From positions 8,662,501-8,726,500 of the forward strand of contig NZ_JAUSUZ010000001.1 in the NCBI RefSeq assembly GCF_030813715.1: a stretch of 64,000 nt of DNA, in the 5' to 3' direction. The position numbers were made by a program, and so were the translations under genes. The notes under the pieces are model-generated. The model ran no database searches. It was not told the DNA's origin and saw only the letters and a program-made list of their open reading frames with translations. Positions 51,906-60,754 of this stretch are shown one piece after another (position 1 is the stretch's first letter; every line of letters starts with the position of its first letter). Source of the stretch: Catenuloplanes indicus. GTDB taxonomy: Bacteria > Actinomycetota > Actinomycetes > Mycobacteriales > Micromonosporaceae.

Positions 51906-52586
51906 GTGACGGAATCAGAAGAGAGCACGCCGGCCAGATCGCCCGGCCGCGGCGTACTCGAAGGGGCCTTCCAGCTCCTCCACGCGTTGCCGCGGACGTC
52001 GCCGGACGGCCAGGTGGCGCAGCTTGTCCGCCTCACGCGGATTCCCCGGCCGACGGTGCACCGGTTGCTGGCACAGTTGCGTGAGGCCGGCGCCGTGACA
52101 CTCGTCGATGGGCACTGGTCGCTGGCATCCGGCCTGATGGGGTTGGCGCGGCAGGTCGAGCCGTACGCCGGCCTGCGCGAATCGGCGGCCGAGGTGCTGC
52201 GGGCGTTGCGGACGGGCACCGGGGCCACGGCCTCGCTGGTGGTCCCGGACGACTCGTTCTTCCTCGTGCTGGAGACGGTGCCCGGCCAGACGACTCTGCC
52301 GGTCGGGCACCGCCCGGGTGATCCCATGCCTGACTTCAGCGCGTCCGGGCAGGTGCTCGCCGGCCGGAGGGCGACTGCGCCGGTGCACCGCAATTCGGGT
52401 ATCAGTTCCGATCACAGCGCGGTACAGGAGGGCTTCACCTGCTACGCCGTCCCGGTTCTCCTGCCGTCCGGGCGACGAGCGGCATTGCAGATCGCGTCCG
52501 TGGACCCGCGGTCCACGGACCGATTCGCCCCGATGGTGCACCGGGCGGCGGCCTCTTTGCAGAGCCTCATGGTGTCGCCGAGCTGA
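51906..52586 (+). CDS. IclR-like transcriptional regulator
   Basis: 226 residues from the GTG at 51906 (GGGAGG seven bases upstream; GTG 51903 is nearly as good). The winged HTH lies at about 15-75 (GAFQLLHALPRTSP ... RIPRPTVHRLLAQLREAG); the C-terminal effector domain (about 90-226) is shorter than in classical IclR. It overlaps the convergent GMC gene by 20 bp; regulation of that gene is plausible, since IclR members often control catabolic enzymes next to them. Confidence 0.8.
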   Translation: MTESEESTPARSPGRGVLEGAFQLLHALPRTSPDGQVAQLVRLTRIPRPTVHRLLAQLREAGAVTLVDGHWSLASGLMGLARQVEPYAGLRESAAEVLRALRTGTGATASLVVPDDSFFLVLETVPGQTTLPVGHRPGDPMPDFSASGQVLAGRRATAPVHRNSGISSDHSAVQEGFTCYAVPVLLPSGRRAALQIASVDPRSTDRFAPMVHRAAASLQSLMVSPS

Positions 52587-54105
52587 CCTCCGGTCCGGCG
52601 GACAGACCGTGGTCGGACCGGATGAACTCCGCTGCCTGTTCGCCGACCAGCACGCTGGGCGCCATGGTGTTGGCGACCGTCACCCGGGGCAGCGCCGAGG
52701 CGTCCGCCACCCGCAGTCCCTCGCATCCGATCACGCGGAGACGCGAGTCGAGCACAGCCATGTCATCGCGGCCCATGCGTGCGGTTCCGCTCTGGTGCCA
52801 GAAGGTCTGCACCGCGTCACGCAGGTAGTCAAGACTGGCGTCGCGGCCGACGGGGCCCGGTAGCGCTTCCTCTTTCAGGAACGGCTTCAGGGCAGGGGCC
52901 ATACCGATGGCCCGCGCGGTCTCAAGAGCGCGGAGCACGCTGCCGGAGTCGGCCGGGTCGGTGAAGAAGCCGGTCTTGATGATCGGGTTGACGGAGGGGT
53001 CGGCCGAGGCAAGCCGGACCTGGCCGGTGTTGTGCATCCGCACGCCAAGCAGGAAGGTGGCCGCGTGCTCCGGCAGCCCGCCACGCGCCGCGACCGTCTG
53101 CGACGTCTGTGCACCGGGCACCGCGTACAGGATCGACGGCGGATCGCCGGCGTCGCTGGTCAGATTCCAGAACACCCCGGCTCGGCTCTCGAGAGGACCA
53201 CTGAAGTCCGCGCCGTCCGCGGCGTGCCAGACGTGGGCGAGCACCGGGTGGTCGTTGAGGTTGCGCCCGACGCCCGGCAGGTGCGCCCGTACGCCGATGC
53301 CGTGCTCGCGCAGCTGCGCTGCCTCGCCGACGCCGGACAGCATCAATGCCTTCGGCGTACCGACCGCGCCGAGTGAGAGCACCACCTCGGCCGAGGCGTG
53401 AATGTCGAGGTTCTGGCCGGCGTGCCGTACCTTGACGCCGACGGCGCGGTTGCCGTCGAACAGCACCTCGGTGACCAGTGCGTCGTGCAACACGGTCAGG
53501 TTGGGGCGGGGCCGCAGAGCCACATACGATTGGTACGGCGATTGGCGGCGCCCGTCCCGGATGATTTCCTGACGCGGCGCGGTCCCTCGTTCGGAGTTCA
53601 TCAGAGCCCCGTTGGGATTGGCATACCGCGGGAAGCCATTTTCCTCGGCTGCAGCCAGCACGGCTTCGCCGTACGGATGAATGTCCTGGGTGTTTTGCAC
53701 CCACATCGGGCCGCTCTCGATGCGATCGAACAGCCGGCGGACGTTGTCGTGGCCCCACGCCGGATCGCCGGTCTCGCGGGCGAAGAAGTCCCAGTCGTCG
53801 CGGTGCCCGCGGATCCAGATGGAGACGTTGACGCTGCCACCGCCGCCCAGCACACGGCCCATGGCGTACGGCAGCGAGCGACCGTTGAGCGCCGGGTCGG
53901 GCGCAGTGGTGAAATCCCACACCCGTTCGGTTCCCTGGTTCAGCGGCCACATCTCCGGGTTGACGACGGCCGGGTCCCGGTCGTCGCCACCCGCTTCGAC
54001 GAGCAACACCGACACCGCGGGATCCTCCGCCAGGCGCCCGGCCACCGCTGATCCGGCCGATCCAGCTCCGCACACCACGAAGTCATAGCGCGATACAGAC
54101 ACCAT
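52567..54105 (-). CDS. GMC-family FAD oxidoreductase (choline dehydrogenase-like)
   Basis: 512 residues, full length. FAD-binding motif FVVCGAGSAGSAVAGRLAED, GRVLGGGGSVN, the second signature GAVGTPKALMLSG, and the C-terminal catalytic region with WHQSGTARMG (His) and VANTMAPSVLVGEQAAE. Such flavoenzymes oxidise alcohols. AAGGGA precedes the ATG at 54105. It is convergent with the IclR-like gene. A broken relative lies at 47834-48106. Confidence 0.92.
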   Translation of the reverse strand: MVSVSRYDFVVCGAGSAGSAVAGRLAEDPAVSVLLVEAGGDDRDPAVVNPEMWPLNQGTERVWDFTTAPDPALNGRSLPYAMGRVLGGGGSVNVSIWIRGHRDDWDFFARETGDPAWGHDNVRRLFDRIESGPMWVQNTQDIHPYGEAVLAAAEENGFPRYANPNGALMNSERGTAPRQEIIRDGRRQSPYQSYVALRPRPNLTVLHDALVTEVLFDGNRAVGVKVRHAGQNLDIHASAEVVLSLGAVGTPKALMLSGVGEAAQLREHGIGVRAHLPGVGRNLNDHPVLAHVWHAADGADFSGPLESRAGVFWNLTSDAGDPPSILYAVPGAQTSQTVAARGGLPEHAATFLLGVRMHNTGQVRLASADPSVNPIIKTGFFTDPADSGSVLRALETARAIGMAPALKPFLKEEALPGPVGRDASLDYLRDAVQTFWHQSGTARMGRDDMAVLDSRLRVIGCEGLRVADASALPRVTVANTMAPSVLVGEQAAEFIRSDHGLSAGPEVSSATP

Positions 54106-54533
54106 GCAGTCCCTTCATCTCGTCATGTCCGACGGATGGCATGGTGCCGCGAAGCGGCTACTGCGGCGAGCCGGCGTCCGCTGAGCGGACGAGGTTCCCT
54201 GGCCTCGATCCACCGCTGAAGCCAGCCGGCAGGACCCCGGAGATGGAAAGTGCCCCTCGTGCAGGCCGAAGCCCAGCACCGCCAGCACGCGATCATCGAA
54301 CAGATCAACGCCCGTGTCCCACTCTGCGACAGTCGCGGCCGGGACCGGCGGCCCGGCCGAACGGCGCCGGGAGACCGAAGCGGTGCGGCCTCCGGGAAAT
54401 CCCTGAGCCGGTACGGCCCGTCGTTGGGGACGATGCCGCCGCTGGACCGCGGCCGCGACGCGGGCCGCGCGTTGCCGATCTTCAGGACGGTCGTTGTGCG
54501 GAATGCCGTCCCGCACAACCTCTGGAGCCGCGC
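54106..54533. other. 428 bp without a recognisable gene
   Basis: Promoter region of the GMC gene (minus) followed by sequence with several open frames lacking any family pattern. The Shine-Dalgarno sequence of the next gene (GGAG) is at its right end. Confidence 0.4.
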
Positions 54534-54854
54534 ATGCCCGATCTCATGCGGATCACCCTCGACGACGGCAGCGACCTATACGTGCAGGAGGCCGGGCCCC
54601 CGGCCGAGGGCCCGGTCAAAGCGGGCCGGATCGGGGACACGATCGAGCAGTTCACCGGCACGCTCCGCTCCGCACTCGACCCGGTGGTGCAGGCATGCCG
54701 CGACATCTCCGACAGGATGCGGCCGGCGGGCGCCGACGAGTGCACCGTCGAGTTCGGCGTGACGCTCAGCGCCGTAGCAGGCGCCGTAGTCGCCAAGGCC
54801 GGGACCGGCTGCCATCTGAAGGTCAGGCTGACCTGGTCGAAGCAAGCCTCATGA
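54534..54854 (+). CDS. Trypsin-co-occurring domain 1 (CU044_2847-type) protein
   Basis: 106 residues from ATG 54534 (GGAG six bases upstream). MRITLDDGSDLYVQEAG, a central helix and ECTVEFGVTLSAVAGAVVAK followed by GCHLKVRLTW match the small beta-rich domain found next to trypsin-like proteases and other effectors in actinomycete conflict systems. In such systems it is thought to be an adaptor or specificity part. Here no protease or effector follows: the next gene is only 50 codons and overlaps by 4 bp (ATGA). I read it as the orphaned front part of a larger system. Confidence 0.75.
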   Translation: MPDLMRITLDDGSDLYVQEAGPPAEGPVKAGRIGDTIEQFTGTLRSALDPVVQACRDISDRMRPAGADECTVEFGVTLSAVAGAVVAKAGTGCHLKVRLTWSKQAS

Positions 54855-55003
54855 CGACCGCCGAGAGGCAGAGCCCCGGCTGCGGGAGAGCGCCCTGCGG
54901 AGATCTCCTGGAGCAGACGCTGAAGCTCGCCGAGCGCGCCACAGGTCGCACGGTGATCGAGCTTGTTTGCCCACAGCGCCGCCTCCGGGAAATCAGCGGC
55001 TAA
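54851..55003 (+). CDS. Very short coupled ORF after the Trypco1 gene
   Basis: 50 residues, starting in a 4-bp overlap with the preceding gene (ATGA). It contains a helical part (LLEQTLKLAERATGRTVIEL) and ends LVCPQRRLREISG. No family is recognised. The overlap argues that it was or is translated; it may be what is left of the effector gene that normally follows Trypco1. It overlaps the convergent HPF1-like gene by 11 bp. Confidence 0.45.
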   Translation: MTTAERQSPGCGRAPCGDLLEQTLKLAERATGRTVIELVCPQRRLREISG

Positions 55004-55910
55004 TTAGGACCTGGACGGAGCTGAGGTCGCGGTGGGCCGCGTGCACCGTGGCGATCTCGGCGAAGGCGTTCCGGCCAAGCATGCGATAGGCCCCGACGAG
55101 CAGGTCCAAGCCGGCCTGTCGGTAGTCGTCGAGGTCTAGCCAGTGCAGTTCGCTGCCGATGGCGAGCGCGAGCGCAGGCTCTCCCGCGGCCAGCTCGTGA
55201 TTGGCCTCGGCTATCCACGCGAAGGCCTGCTCCTGGTCGTTCCGGAAGGCATCCAGACGGGAAGTAGAGGGAGCTGCCTGTGGGTCACCGCTGTGGGACG
55301 GCAGCTGCGGCAGCAAGGATGTCGCGAGGTAGGACCTCGGTGTCGGAGCGGCCCGGGGCATCCCGTCCTGGCGTAACGCATCCTGGTCGGCGGCGGTAAA
55401 CCATTCGATGGCCTCGATTAGGGGTCTGACGCGGCCGACTTCCTCCGGCTCGTCGCCGTAGTCGGCGAGGATGCGGTCCACCCTCTCGTGCACCGCTGCG
55501 ACCAGACTCGGTGCGGAGGATACCCAGGTTTCCGCTGAGTCCCTGGCGTAGTTGTAGGCGATGAGCGTGGGCAATTCGGCGGGATCGTCGAACCAGAGCC
55601 CATAGTGCAGCCCGTCGGTGTCACCGCTTATAACGGTGATGAATTCTGCCGGGTCGCAGCGATAGCGAGCGTGCAGGCGTTCATCGAGTCCATCGCGGCC
55701 GACCATGTCGAGGCCGCCGTCACTGAAGTAATCGGTGACTCCCCACGGAGAGAGCCCGACCTCGTTGAGAGCGGTGCGGTCGCTGGCTGCCAGTGCGGCG
55801 AACACCGCGACATGACGTGGCAGCTGCAATCCCCACGTCTGCCGGAACCGTTCCGAGACGAGCGGAAACCGCTCGGTCATAGTGGCCAAGGCGCGCTCGC
55901 GCAGTGTCAT
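54993..55910 (-). CDS. HPF1/DUF2228-like ADP-ribosylation-family protein (tentative)
   Basis: 305 residues from ATG 55910. The N-terminus reads ERALATMTERFPLVSERFRQ, then WGLQLPRHVAVFAALA, LGLSPWGVTDYF-type stretches (here VGLSPWGVTDYF), DGLDERLHARYRCDPAEFIT and SGDTDGLHYGLWFDDPAELP, followed by YNYARDSAETW. The order resembles the fold of DUF2228, to which the eukaryotic PARP cofactor HPF1 belongs; bacterial relatives are common in actinomycetes with unknown roles. A SMI1/KNR4-like immunity fold is the main alternative. Codon use is less GC-biased than in core genes, in line with an accessory island. Confidence 0.5.
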   Translation of the reverse strand: MTLRERALATMTERFPLVSERFRQTWGLQLPRHVAVFAALAASDRTALNEVGLSPWGVTDYFSDGGLDMVGRDGLDERLHARYRCDPAEFITVISGDTDGLHYGLWFDDPAELPTLIAYNYARDSAETWVSSAPSLVAAVHERVDRILADYGDEPEEVGRVRPLIEAIEWFTAADQDALRQDGMPRAAPTPRSYLATSLLPQLPSHSGDPQAAPSTSRLDAFRNDQEQAFAWIAEANHELAAGEPALALAIGSELHWLDLDDYRQAGLDLLVGAYRMLGRNAFAEIATVHAAHRDLSSVQVLISR

Positions 55911-56007
55911 GGCGAAATCCTAGAACCTCTCTACGAACGGAACTGAGCAACGCACTAATCTAATAGGTTCTCGTCAGCCTGCTGGTGCAGGATGGCTCCG
56001 GTAGCGG

Positions 56008-57341
56008 CCAGGGCCCCGGCAAAGTCGTGACGGTGTCCGACTTGAGCGGTTCGGGGTAGAAGCGCCGTTGCTGGCGGCAGCAAGACGGGAATGACCGGTT
56101 CAGAAGATCATCAAGGTTCTCTACGCCATGGTGATCGATCCGAAGTGAGTCATGCCCGCGCTGCCATCATCGCTGATCTCCTCTTTGTCCTGTGCACCGG
56201 CTCTGACCGTGGCCGAAACCGCTGGCGGGCTGGTGACGGCGCTTGCCGGTCTGCCTGATCCCCGCGCCCGGCGAGGTGTCCGGCACCGGCTGACGGTGGT
56301 AGTAGTCGCAGCGGTAGGCGCCGTGGTCGCCGGCTGTCGTTCCTACACCGCGATCGCCGAATGGGTCGCTGATGTCCCGGACGCGACGGCTCTCGCTCTG
56401 GGCATCGCTCCGGATCGGCGGCCTTCCGAAGCGATGATCCGCCGGCTGTTGCAGGCGATGGATCCGCACTTGCTGACCGCGGCGATCGGCGCCTGGCTCA
56501 CCGGTCGGGCCTCGGCCGGCATCTCTGCGGGACGGCAGGCGATCGCGGTCGACGGCAAGACGCTGCGCGGCTCTCGCACCACCGGTACCGCCGCCCGGCA
56601 CGTTCTCGCAGCCTGTGACCAGACCAGCGCAGTGGTTCTGGCCAGTACCGACGTCGATGGCAAGACCAACGAGATCACTCGCTTCGCCCCGCTGCTCGAC
56701 CAGATCGGCGACCTCCGCGACACGGTGATCACCGCCGACGCGTTGCATTGCCAGCGCGAACACGTCGACTACCTCGCCGAACGCGGCGCCAACTGGATCA
56801 TGACCGTCAAGGGCAACCAGCCCTACCTGCACCGACAGCTCACCGGGCTACCCTGGCGGGCGGTCCCGGACGCCATCCGCGACACCGATCGCGGCCACGG
56901 CCGCCGCGAGATCCGCACTTTGAAGATTCTGACGATCTCCACCGGCATCGACTTCCCGCACGCCACCCAAGCGCTGCAGGTCCGCCGCCGCAGACGACGC
57001 CTCGACCAGCCGAAACGCTTCACCACCGAGACCGTCTACGCCATCACCGACCTGCCCGTGCACCAAGCGAAACCAGCGCAACTGGCCGCCTGGATCCGCG
57101 GCCACTGGACCATCGAGAACAAGATCCACTGGGTGCGCGACGTCGCCTTCGACGAGGACCGCAGCCAAATCCGCACCGGCACCGTTCCCGAGATCATGGC
57201 CGCTCTGCGCAACGCCGCCATCGGCGCCCTGCGCATCGCCGGCACCACCAACATCGCAGCCGCCATCCGCCATCACGCCCGCGACAGCAGCCGCCCACTG
57301 GCATTACTCGGCATCAGCTGACGACTTTGCCGGGGCCCTGG
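56008..57341 (+). mobile_element. ISAs1-family insertion sequence, apparently intact
   Basis: Bounded by a perfect 21-bp inverted repeat: CCAGGGCCCCGGCAAAGTCG (plus T) at 56008-56028 and its reverse complement at 57321-57341. Length 1334 bp with one transposase gene. Its right end lies inside a broken IS3 orfB. No target duplication is present directly at the ends; a 9-bp direct repeat TCTCGTCAG occurs at 55969-55977 and 57343-57351, but the left copy is 30 bp away from the inverted repeat, so its meaning is unclear. Confidence 0.88.
56152..57321 (+). CDS. ISAs1-family transposase (DDE)
   Basis: 389 residues, full length. DPRARRGVRHRL and the preceding N-terminal region are the DUF4277/H-repeat-like front, AVDGKTLRGSR carries the first catalytic Asp, ITADALHCQREHV the second, and a C-terminal GHWTIENKIHWVRDVAFDED the Glu, as in ISAs1 and H-repeat-associated proteins. 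No frameshift was found, so the element may be active. Its stop codon TGA ends on the first base of the right inverted repeat. Confidence 0.92.
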   Translation: MPALPSSLISSLSCAPALTVAETAGGLVTALAGLPDPRARRGVRHRLTVVVVAAVGAVVAGCRSYTAIAEWVADVPDATALALGIAPDRRPSEAMIRRLLQAMDPHLLTAAIGAWLTGRASAGISAGRQAIAVDGKTLRGSRTTGTAARHVLAACDQTSAVVLASTDVDGKTNEITRFAPLLDQIGDLRDTVITADALHCQREHVDYLAERGANWIMTVKGNQPYLHRQLTGLPWRAVPDAIRDTDRGHGRREIRTLKILTISTGIDFPHATQALQVRRRRRRLDQPKRFTTETVYAITDLPVHQAKPAQLAAWIRGHWTIENKIHWVRDVAFDEDRSQIRTGTVPEIMAALRNAAIGALRIAGTTNIAAAIRHHARDSSRPLALLGIS

Positions 57342-57570
57342 GTCTCGTCAGACATCTCGAAAACCGCCGTGACCAGTTGTTTCAGTTTTTCCCGCCGCGC
57401 AGCGGTCGCTGATTGCGGCCGGCGCCGCCATTCGTAATAGCCGGAACTGAAACGCCGAGCCAGGTCAGCATTTGCGTGACGGTGTACTTGGGCCGGTCGT
57501 CCGGCCCGAGGGCGCGTTTCTCCGCGTCGATCAGCTCATACCGAGCGTCTACCGATACTCGCTGGCGAAG
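57342..57570 (-). pseudogene. IS3 orfB fragment cut by ISAs1
   Basis: Minus-strand frames read VSVDARYELIDAEKRAL, then KYTVTQMLTWLGVSVP, and after a frameshift near 57440 GYYEWRRRPQSATAARREKL ... FEMSDET, which is the N-terminal part of IS3-type orfB (before the integrase core). It stops at the right end of the ISAs1 element. The rest of orfB was not found on the other side of ISAs1. Confidence 0.7.
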
Positions 57571-57845
57571 AACGCTGCGGCTTTTCCCAGAAACTCGCGT
57601 TCGAGTTTGAGTTCCCGGTTCTCCTTCTCCAGCTCCCGCAGCCGGGCACGCTCGGAAATCGTCAGCGGCGGCTCCTCGCCGATGTGCGCCTGCCGGTACG
57701 CGTTCACCCAATTCCGCAGAGTCTGCTCGTTCACGCCGATCTCACGCGCCGTCGACGGAATCGCTCGCGATTCCTGGACGATCATTCGAGCAATCTGCTC
57801 CTTATATTCAGGAGTGAACGACCTGCGCTGCCTCGCCATCACCAT
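57549..57845 (-). CDS. IS3-family transposase OrfA
   Basis: 98 residues from ATG 57845 (GAGGGA upstream). HTH of the HTH_Tnp_1 type (RSFTPEYKEQIARMIVQESR ... VNEQTLRNWVNAYRQ) and a leucine-zipper-like C-terminal half (LRELEKENRELKLEREFL). OrfA is intact, but the DDE-bearing OrfB is broken, so the element cannot move by itself. Confidence 0.88.
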   Translation of the reverse strand: MVMARQRRSFTPEYKEQIARMIVQESRAIPSTAREIGVNEQTLRNWVNAYRQAHIGEEPPLTISERARLRELEKENRELKLEREFLGKAAAFFASEYR

Positions 57846-57907
57846 TCCCTCTTTCCTCCCCGAAGAGAAACGATCTTAGTTGGTTCTCTCTCCGGAAGAT
57901 CCGAGGC

Positions 57908-58663
57908 GGCTCAGACGAGTTATGGGTGTTGACCGAGCCGTTGCTGCCGCCATGGCCGGAGAAGTAGCCCGGCTCGCGGCCGGTCCCGGACCGGTTGTGC
58001 CTACAGAGAGTGTTGTACCTGCTCTACACCGGGACGGGATGGGAGGACCTGCCCCAGGAACTCGGGTCCGGGATGACGTGCTGGCGGCGGCTGCGGCGGT
58101 GGACCGACGCTGGAGTCTTCGGCCAGCTGCACCGAATCCCGTTCGCGAAACCGAACGCGGCAGGTCGGATCGACCAGTCGCGACCGGTCATGGACGGCGG
58201 TCACGTCGATGCGAAAAGGGGAACCCGGCACAAGGTCGGTCGCCGGTCAGCCGCAGCAAGCATCCTGATCACCGACGGCGAAGGCACCCCACTCAAGGTG
58301 CTCACGACCGGCGCGAACGTGCCGGACATCAGCATGGCCGTCGCACTGCTGGACTCCGTGCCGCCGATCGCCGGCCCGAGTGGGCCGGCCACGGTTTCGA
58401 TTCTCGGTCCTGCTCGCCGACAAAGGCTATGACAGCAAGGGATTCATAGCCGAGTGCCGACGGCGTGGCACCGAGCCGATCATCCTGCAACGCGGGTGTA
58501 AGCACATCAAAAGCCTCGGCCGGCCGCTACGTCGTCGAAAGGCATCGCCCTGCTTCACCAGTTCCGCCGATTGGCCATCCGCTGGAAACGACACCTCGAC
58601 CTGCATGAGGCCTTCGTCAGCCTCGGCTGCGCTCTGATCTGCTGGCGACGCTTGACCAAATAA
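57908..58663 (+). pseudogene. IS5-family (IS427-like) transposase, multiply broken
   Basis: Pieces in three frames: GSDELWVLTEPLLPPWPEK with an in-frame TAG at about 57967, then LQRVLYLLYTGTGWEDLPQE ... MDGGHVDAKRGT ... ITDGEGTPLKVLTTGAN (first Asp region to SVPPIAG), then RFRFSVLLADKGYDSKGFIA, and finally GIALLHQFRRLAIRWKRHLD ... LICWRRLTK after another shift near 58530. It is closely related to the copy at the right edge (63477-64000, opposite strand). Together they flank the bacteriocin cassette. Confidence 0.8.
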
Positions 58664-58766
58664 CTGACGCGGAGATCATGTTAAGCCGATTCCGACGAAA
58701 GGTCAGTCGTTGCGCCCCTTCTCACCTACCGCCGGTCGTGCGTTGCGCCTACGAAAGCATCTCTAC

Positions 58767-59411
58767 CTAGCGGGGGAGGATTAGAGTGCGAGAGCAGGCG
58801 GCGGCGACGGTGTCGTCGTGGGTGGCGATAACGATCGTCTTGCCTGCCTTGTTCAGCGCGACGAGCAACTCAAGAATGGTGTCCCGATTCTCGGCGTCGA
58901 GAGATCCGGTTGGTTCGTCGGCCAGGATGATGTCGCACGGTTTGAGCAGCAGGCGGGCTACCGCGACGCGCTGCTGCTCGCCACCGGACATGGAGTAGAT
59001 CCGGCGGTTCTGGGTTCCGGGAAGACCGACCCGGGTCAGGGCCTCGGCGATACGCTCTTGTTTCGGGGTCTGGTGCTTCGCGTAGGTGAGCGCAATGTCG
59101 AGGTTCTGTCTCACGGTGGCGTCGTCGATCAGCGCGTAGTTCTGGAACAGATATCCGAGGTGTTCGCGCAGGTACCTGTTTGCTGCTCGGGTCCGGGGCT
59201 TCGGTGCGTCGGCGCCGAGGATCCGGATCTGACCGCTGTCGGGCGCGTCGAGTAGCCCGATCATGTTTAGCAGGGTGGACTTGCCGGATCCGCTGGGGCC
59301 GGTAAGGGCCAGCATTTCGCCTTCCTCGACGGTCAGGTTCAGGCCGGTGAAGATCTCCCGGCCGCCGAAGGCCTTTCGCACGTTCTGCAGTTCGCAGTGA
59401 GGCGTGGGCAT
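58767..59411 (-). CDS. ABC transporter ATPase of the lactococcin-972-type cassette
   Basis: 214 residues from ATG 59411 (AAGGAG upstream, inside the end of the preceding gene). Complete nucleotide-binding domain: Walker A GPSGSGKSTL, Q-loop LFQNYALIDD, signature MSGGEQQRVAVA, Walker B DIILADEPTGSLD and H-loop IATHDD. It belongs to the LolD/MacB-like group that powers export or immunity. It lies two bases after the membrane subunit gene and last in the operon, in the order precursor, membrane protein, membrane protein, ATPase, as is usual for lactococcin-972 clusters. Confidence 0.92.
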   Translation of the reverse strand: MPTPHCELQNVRKAFGGREIFTGLNLTVEEGEMLALTGPSGSGKSTLLNMIGLLDAPDSGQIRILGADAPKPRTRAANRYLREHLGYLFQNYALIDDATVRQNLDIALTYAKHQTPKQERIAEALTRVGLPGTQNRRIYSMSGGEQQRVAVARLLLKPCDIILADEPTGSLDAENRDTILELLVALNKAGKTIVIATHDDTVAAACSRTLILPR

Positions 59412-59413
59412 CT

Positions 59414-60754
59414 CTACAACTCCTTCAGCGCCGTGGCGGCGTTGCGACGTTCGACGGTGAGGGTAGCGACGGCGACGCAAGCGATATCGACCAGCAGGCA
59501 GCAGACCAAGACCACAGCCAGTCTCGGCATGCCGGCCCAGAGGTCGACACCGGCCAACTGGGCGGCTATGTCCCTGGCCGTGGCGACCGCGTTCTGCTGG
59601 TGCAGGACGGCCACGGCCACGACAGCTTGGGCCAGCCACGCGGCGCCGAGCAGCATGATCAGCTCCCGGTATGTGCGGACGAACCCGATGCCGTGCAGCC
59701 GACGGACGGTGAAGGTGCGGCGTAGTCGGGCGCTGACAGCGGACACGACACCGATGTCGAGGGTGACCATGACCGCCAGGGCTGCTATGGCGCCGGCCAC
59801 GGACCACCCGATGCCCTTGTGTAGTGAAGCTATCTTTGACAGGACGGCGTCGTTGGCGACCACCAAGGTCGTAAGGTTGTCGTCGAGGTGCAGGTCCCGC
59901 AGCGTCGGGGCGAGCTGGTCTAAGGTGGCCTGGGTGTCGTGGTCGATTCGGACCTTCAACGCTGTGTTGATATTGCCGGTGACGACGTTGAGACGGTCGA
60001 TGGTAAGGCTGTTCTGCCGGGTCATCACCTCGACGATCGGGTCGGTCACCGTGCTGCCGGCGTCCGGACTTACTGTCGAGTCGAACGTGAATACCTGCTG
60101 GCCGTCGGCCGCCCAGATGATCGTGACCTGCTGTGTGCGGAACCTGTCGGGAACCGGCTCCTTCAGAATTCGCTCCTGACCCTGGACCGCGCCTTCCATG
60201 GTCCCATTACCAACTCTGGCAGCCTCCAGAAATGCCCGGACCGCAGCCTCCTGAGGCCTGTACCGGGCCGGTACGATGACCACCCACGCCTGCTCGTCCG
60301 GGCTGACCACAATTGGTTCTCCGGTCTCGTCGAGGATCGGGAACCGGTCCAGGTAGTTGGTATTTACTCGAATCGACGCAGTCGGCAGCGCCGTACTTGG
60401 CGGAATCCCCTGCCTGTACTGGCTGGCGTCGATATAAAGCCCGCCTTGGGCGTCGAGAACGGGATACAGGTCGCGGGCCTCGACGGCACTGATGGCGATA
60501 CCACCACCGCGAAAGTCTTCCCGGTCGTCACCGACAAGATGGGGGTAGAACACTCCGTAGTCGGTGGTCTTCTCCCAGTCGTCCACCAAGGCCTGCTGCG
60601 TCCGTAGGTCATCGACGGCGTTCCAGGCCGCCACGACGAGCAACGCCAGCACCACGCCGGGGATGACCTTCAGCGCCGTGGCCAGAGCCGTCACCATCCA
60701 CCCGTATGAGGCCGAGTCCCGGCGGCGGGCAGGAGCATGGTTTGCGGTGGTCAC
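59414..60754 (-). CDS. Bacteriocin-associated integral membrane protein
   Basis: 446 residues from the GTG at 60754, which overlaps the preceding stop (GTGA). One N-terminal membrane segment (ALKVIPGVVLALLVVAAW), a large outside domain of about 230 residues, then three C-terminal segments (VAGAIAALAVMVTLDIGVV, LIMLLGAAWLAQAVVAVAVL, LAVVLVCCLLVDIACVAVA). This is half of the seven-transmembrane bacteriocin-associated protein / MacB-like permease fold; the second half is the neighbouring gene. It should form the transport or immunity channel with the ATPase. Confidence 0.8.
   Translation of the reverse strand: MTTANHAPARRRDSASYGWMVTALATALKVIPGVVLALLVVAAWNAVDDLRTQQALVDDWEKTTDYGVFYPHLVGDDREDFRGGGIAISAVEARDLYPVLDAQGGLYIDASQYRQGIPPSTALPTASIRVNTNYLDRFPILDETGEPIVVSPDEQAWVVIVPARYRPQEAAVRAFLEAARVGNGTMEGAVQGQERILKEPVPDRFRTQQVTIIWAADGQQVFTFDSTVSPDAGSTVTDPIVEVMTRQNSLTIDRLNVVTGNINTALKVRIDHDTQATLDQLAPTLRDLHLDDNLTTLVVANDAVLSKIASLHKGIGWSVAGAIAALAVMVTLDIGVVSAVSARLRRTFTVRRLHGIGFVRTYRELIMLLGAAWLAQAVVAVAVLHQQNAVATARDIAAQLAGVDLWAGMPRLAVVLVCCLLVDIACVAVATLTVERRNAATALKEL

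Noticed and set aside
55969-57351. TCTCGTCAG pair as the ISAs1 target duplication
   Set aside because: The left copy is 30 bp from the inverted repeat while the right copy is one base away, so it is not a normal target duplication.
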